From the NCBI GenBank assembly GCA_021827985.1, contig JAKATL010000005.1, positions 51,451-115,450 of the forward strand: a DNA stretch of 64,000 nucleotides, written 5' to 3'. The notes under the pieces are model-generated. The model saw only the letters and a list, made by a program, of their open reading frames with translations. It did no database searches and was not told the DNA's origin. Numbering within the stretch: the first letter of the stretch is position 1; the number at the start of each line of letters is the position of its first letter. The translations under genes were made by a program, and so were the position numbers. This document shows, one piece after another, positions 60,312 to 64,000 of this stretch. The stretch comes from a bacterium. Lineage in GTDB: Bacteria > Chloroflexota > Dormibacteria > Aeolococcales > Bog-877.

Positions 60312-60344
60312 GCCTGCAGTTTAGGCCGGGGCGGGCCCGCTCAC

Positions 60345-60362
60345 GGCCGCGGTTCCGCGACC
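60345..60362 (-). terminator. Hairpin after the atp genes
   Basis: GGTCGCGG-AA-CCGCGGCC on the minus strand (one G-T pair) forms a stable stem 25 nt after the atpC stop and before wecG. No U-run. Plausible end of the ATP synthase transcript. Confidence 0.35.
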
Positions 60363-60386
60363 GTTACAGCGCCGCAGCCGGCTGTT

Positions 60387-60793
60387 TCAGTCCCGCTCCC
60401 GGCGCCGCTGCAGCTGGGCCGCGGCCACCCTGGCCTGGGCCACCTCGAGGAGTTGGGCGGCGGCCAGGCCCTCGGGATCCCTGCTGGCCCGGTCCTGGGC
60501 GGCTTTGAGATCCTCCTCGGCCGCCTCCAGGCCAAGGGCCGAGGAGAGCTGGCCCCGCTCAGCGGCCACGGTCACCAGGTCGGGCAGGACCTCCAGGAAG
60601 CCGCCCTCGAGGAAGACGTACCGCTCACCCTCCCCCTGCCTCACCATCACCTCACCGGGCTTGAGCCAGGTGAGCAGGGGCGCGTGCTGGGGGAGGACCC
60701 CGAGGTCACCGTCGGCGCCGCGGAAGGTGAGGAAGTCGGCCTCACCCTCGAGTAGCGGCTGGTCCGAGGCCAGAACGCGCACCCGTATCGCCA

Positions 60794-60794
<1 letters not shown>
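60387..60794 (-). CDS. atpC: F1 ATP synthase epsilon subunit
   Basis: 135 residues: beta-sandwich (1-85, IRVRVLASDQPLLEGEADFL, GDLGVLPQHAPLLT, VFLEGGFLEVLPDLVTVAAE) and two C-terminal helices (EAAEEDLKAAQDRA and LLEVAQARVAAAQLQ), the regulatory hairpin. ATG 60794 overlaps the atpD stop (TGATG). Part of the central stalk of ATP synthase on the cytoplasmic side. Confidence 0.95.
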
Positions 60795-63113
<2,319 letters not shown>

Positions 63114-64000
63114 TCAGCCCTCCTTGGCGCCGGCCGCCGCGGCCACCGGCCCCGCGTCGAAGCCCTGGTTGAACTCCTCCAGGGCGGCCCGGAGTTTGGC
63201 CTCCAGCTCGTCGTCCAGCGCCAGCTTGGTCTCCAGCTCCGACTCCAGGTCCGAGTGGGCCTGGCCGATCCAGCGGCGGAACTGGGACTCCCACTCCGCG
63301 ACCCGCTCGACCGGGACCTGGTCCAGGTAGCCGTTGGTCCCGGCGAAGATCACCATCACCTGGTGGGAGACCGGCGCCGGCTGGTACTGGTCCTGCTTCA
63401 GCAGCTCGGTGAGCCGCTGGCCCCGCTCCAGCTGCTCCCGGGTGGAGCGGTCGAGGTCGGAGGAGAACTGGGAGAAGGCCGCCAGGGCCCGGTACTGGGC
63501 CAGCTCCAGACGGAGCCCTCCCGCCACCTTCTTGAGCGCCTTGGTCATGGCGTCGCCTCCCACCCGGCTCACCGAAAGCCCCACCGAGATGGCGGGGCGG
63601 GTGCCGGCGTAGAAGAGGTCACCCTCCAGGTAGATCTGCCCGTCGGTGATGGAGATCACGTTGGTGGGGATGTAGGCGGAGACGTCGTTGGCCTGGGTCT
63701 CGATGATGGGGAGCGCGGTGAGGGAGCCCCCCCGGCGGTTGTCACTGAGCCGCGCGGCCCGCTCCAGCAGGCGGGAGTGCAGGTAGAAAACATCGCCGGG
63801 GTAGGCCTCCCGGCCCGGCGGCCGCCGCAGCGCCAGGGAGATCTCCCGGTAGGCCCAGGCGTGCTTGCTCAAATCGTCGTAGACCACGAGGGCGTCCTCC
63901 CCCCGCTCCATGAACCACTCCCCCATGGTGCAGCCGGTGTAGGGGGCGAGGTAGAGCAGCGGCGCCGGCTCGCCGGCGGTGGCGGAGACGATGATGGTGT
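63114..64000 (-). CDS. atpA: F1 ATP synthase alpha subunit, 5' part outside window
   Basis: The C-terminal 295 residues are visible, reading in at the window edge with [60 protein letters not shown] and [18 protein letters not shown] (arginine finger in SVSRVGG) are diagnostic. The Walker A lies beyond 64000. Stop at 63114 abuts the atpG TTG. Confidence 0.96.
   Translation of the reverse strand, partial: TIIVSATAGEPAPLLYLAPYTGCTMGEWFMERGEDALVVYDDLSKHAWAYREISLALRRPPGREAYPGDVFYLHSRLLERAARLSDNRRGGSLTALPIIETQANDVSAYIPTNVISITDGQIYLEGDLFYAGTRPAISVGLSVSRVGGDAMTKALKKVAGGLRLELAQYRALAAFSQFSSDLDRSTREQLERGQRLTELLKQDQYQPAPVSHQVMVIFAGTNGYLDQVPVERVAEWESQFRRWIGQAHSDLESELETKLALDDELEAKLRAALEEFNQGFDAGPVAAAAGAKEG

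Overview
The window reads as one contiguous piece of a high-GC bacterial chromosome. Housekeeping synteny (secA, prfB, ftsE, ftsX; F1-ATPase atpA-G-D-C; lipA/lipB beside a 2-oxoacid dehydrogenase) and a Tad pilus locus without any outer-membrane secretin suggest a monoderm Terrabacteria-type organism, for example an uncultivated Chloroflexota, Dormibacterota or deep actinobacterial lineage. This placement is inference; no rRNA or other phylogenetic marker was searched. GTG and TTG starts and 1-8 nt gene overlaps are very common.

Layout. 1-4683 (minus): branched-chain-type 2-oxoacid dehydrogenase E1-alpha, E1-beta and E2, then lipA and a truncated lipB, so the lipoylated complex sits with its lipoylation enzymes. 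4751-7099: an IS607-type element with a serine recombinase gene broken by two compensating frameshifts and a tnpB-like gene whose third RuvC motif is unusual. 7141-10083 (minus): ftsX, ftsE and prfB, the last with a textbook +1 frameshift site. 10315-19279: an island of membrane glycosyltransferase-like proteins, a GT2 and a methyltransferase, locally lower in GC, inserted between prfB and secA. 19374-26222: secA and three paralogous GT87-like membrane proteins. 26230-30376: a MacB-like ABC transporter and a secreted CAP-domain protein, translationally chained to the Tad locus at 30369-38212 (flp, cpaB, cpaE, tadA, tadB, tadC, DUF192, second tadA).

38365-40061: a secreted glycosidase-like protein and a tiny zinc-ribbon protein. 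40080-50875 (minus): a seven-gene, tightly coupled operon joining a polyprenyl-phosphate sugar synthase, a GtrA flippase-like protein, an HPr-kinase-like P-loop protein, a GT39-type transferase, a membrane-anchored phosphoesterase, an exported membrane-anchored protein and a secreted purple-acid-phosphatase-like protein with three C-terminal repeats. It has its own plausible promoter and long leader and is the best candidate for an undescribed system. 51230-52357: a DegS-like sensor kinase without a partner regulator. 52411-60311: further GT-C-like membrane proteins, a VKOR plus DUF929 thiol-oxidation pair, an ALG5-like GT2 and a WecG/TagA transferase. 60387-64000: atpC, atpD, atpG and a truncated atpA.

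Taken together, more than half of the window outside housekeeping genes concerns building or remodelling a surface glycan: lipid-linked sugar donors (GT2 enzymes), flipping (GtrA), at least eleven GT-C-like integral membrane proteins, and exported hydrolases. No tRNA, rRNA or CRISPR array was found by eye. Start codons, promoters and hairpins are hand calls made without scoring tools.
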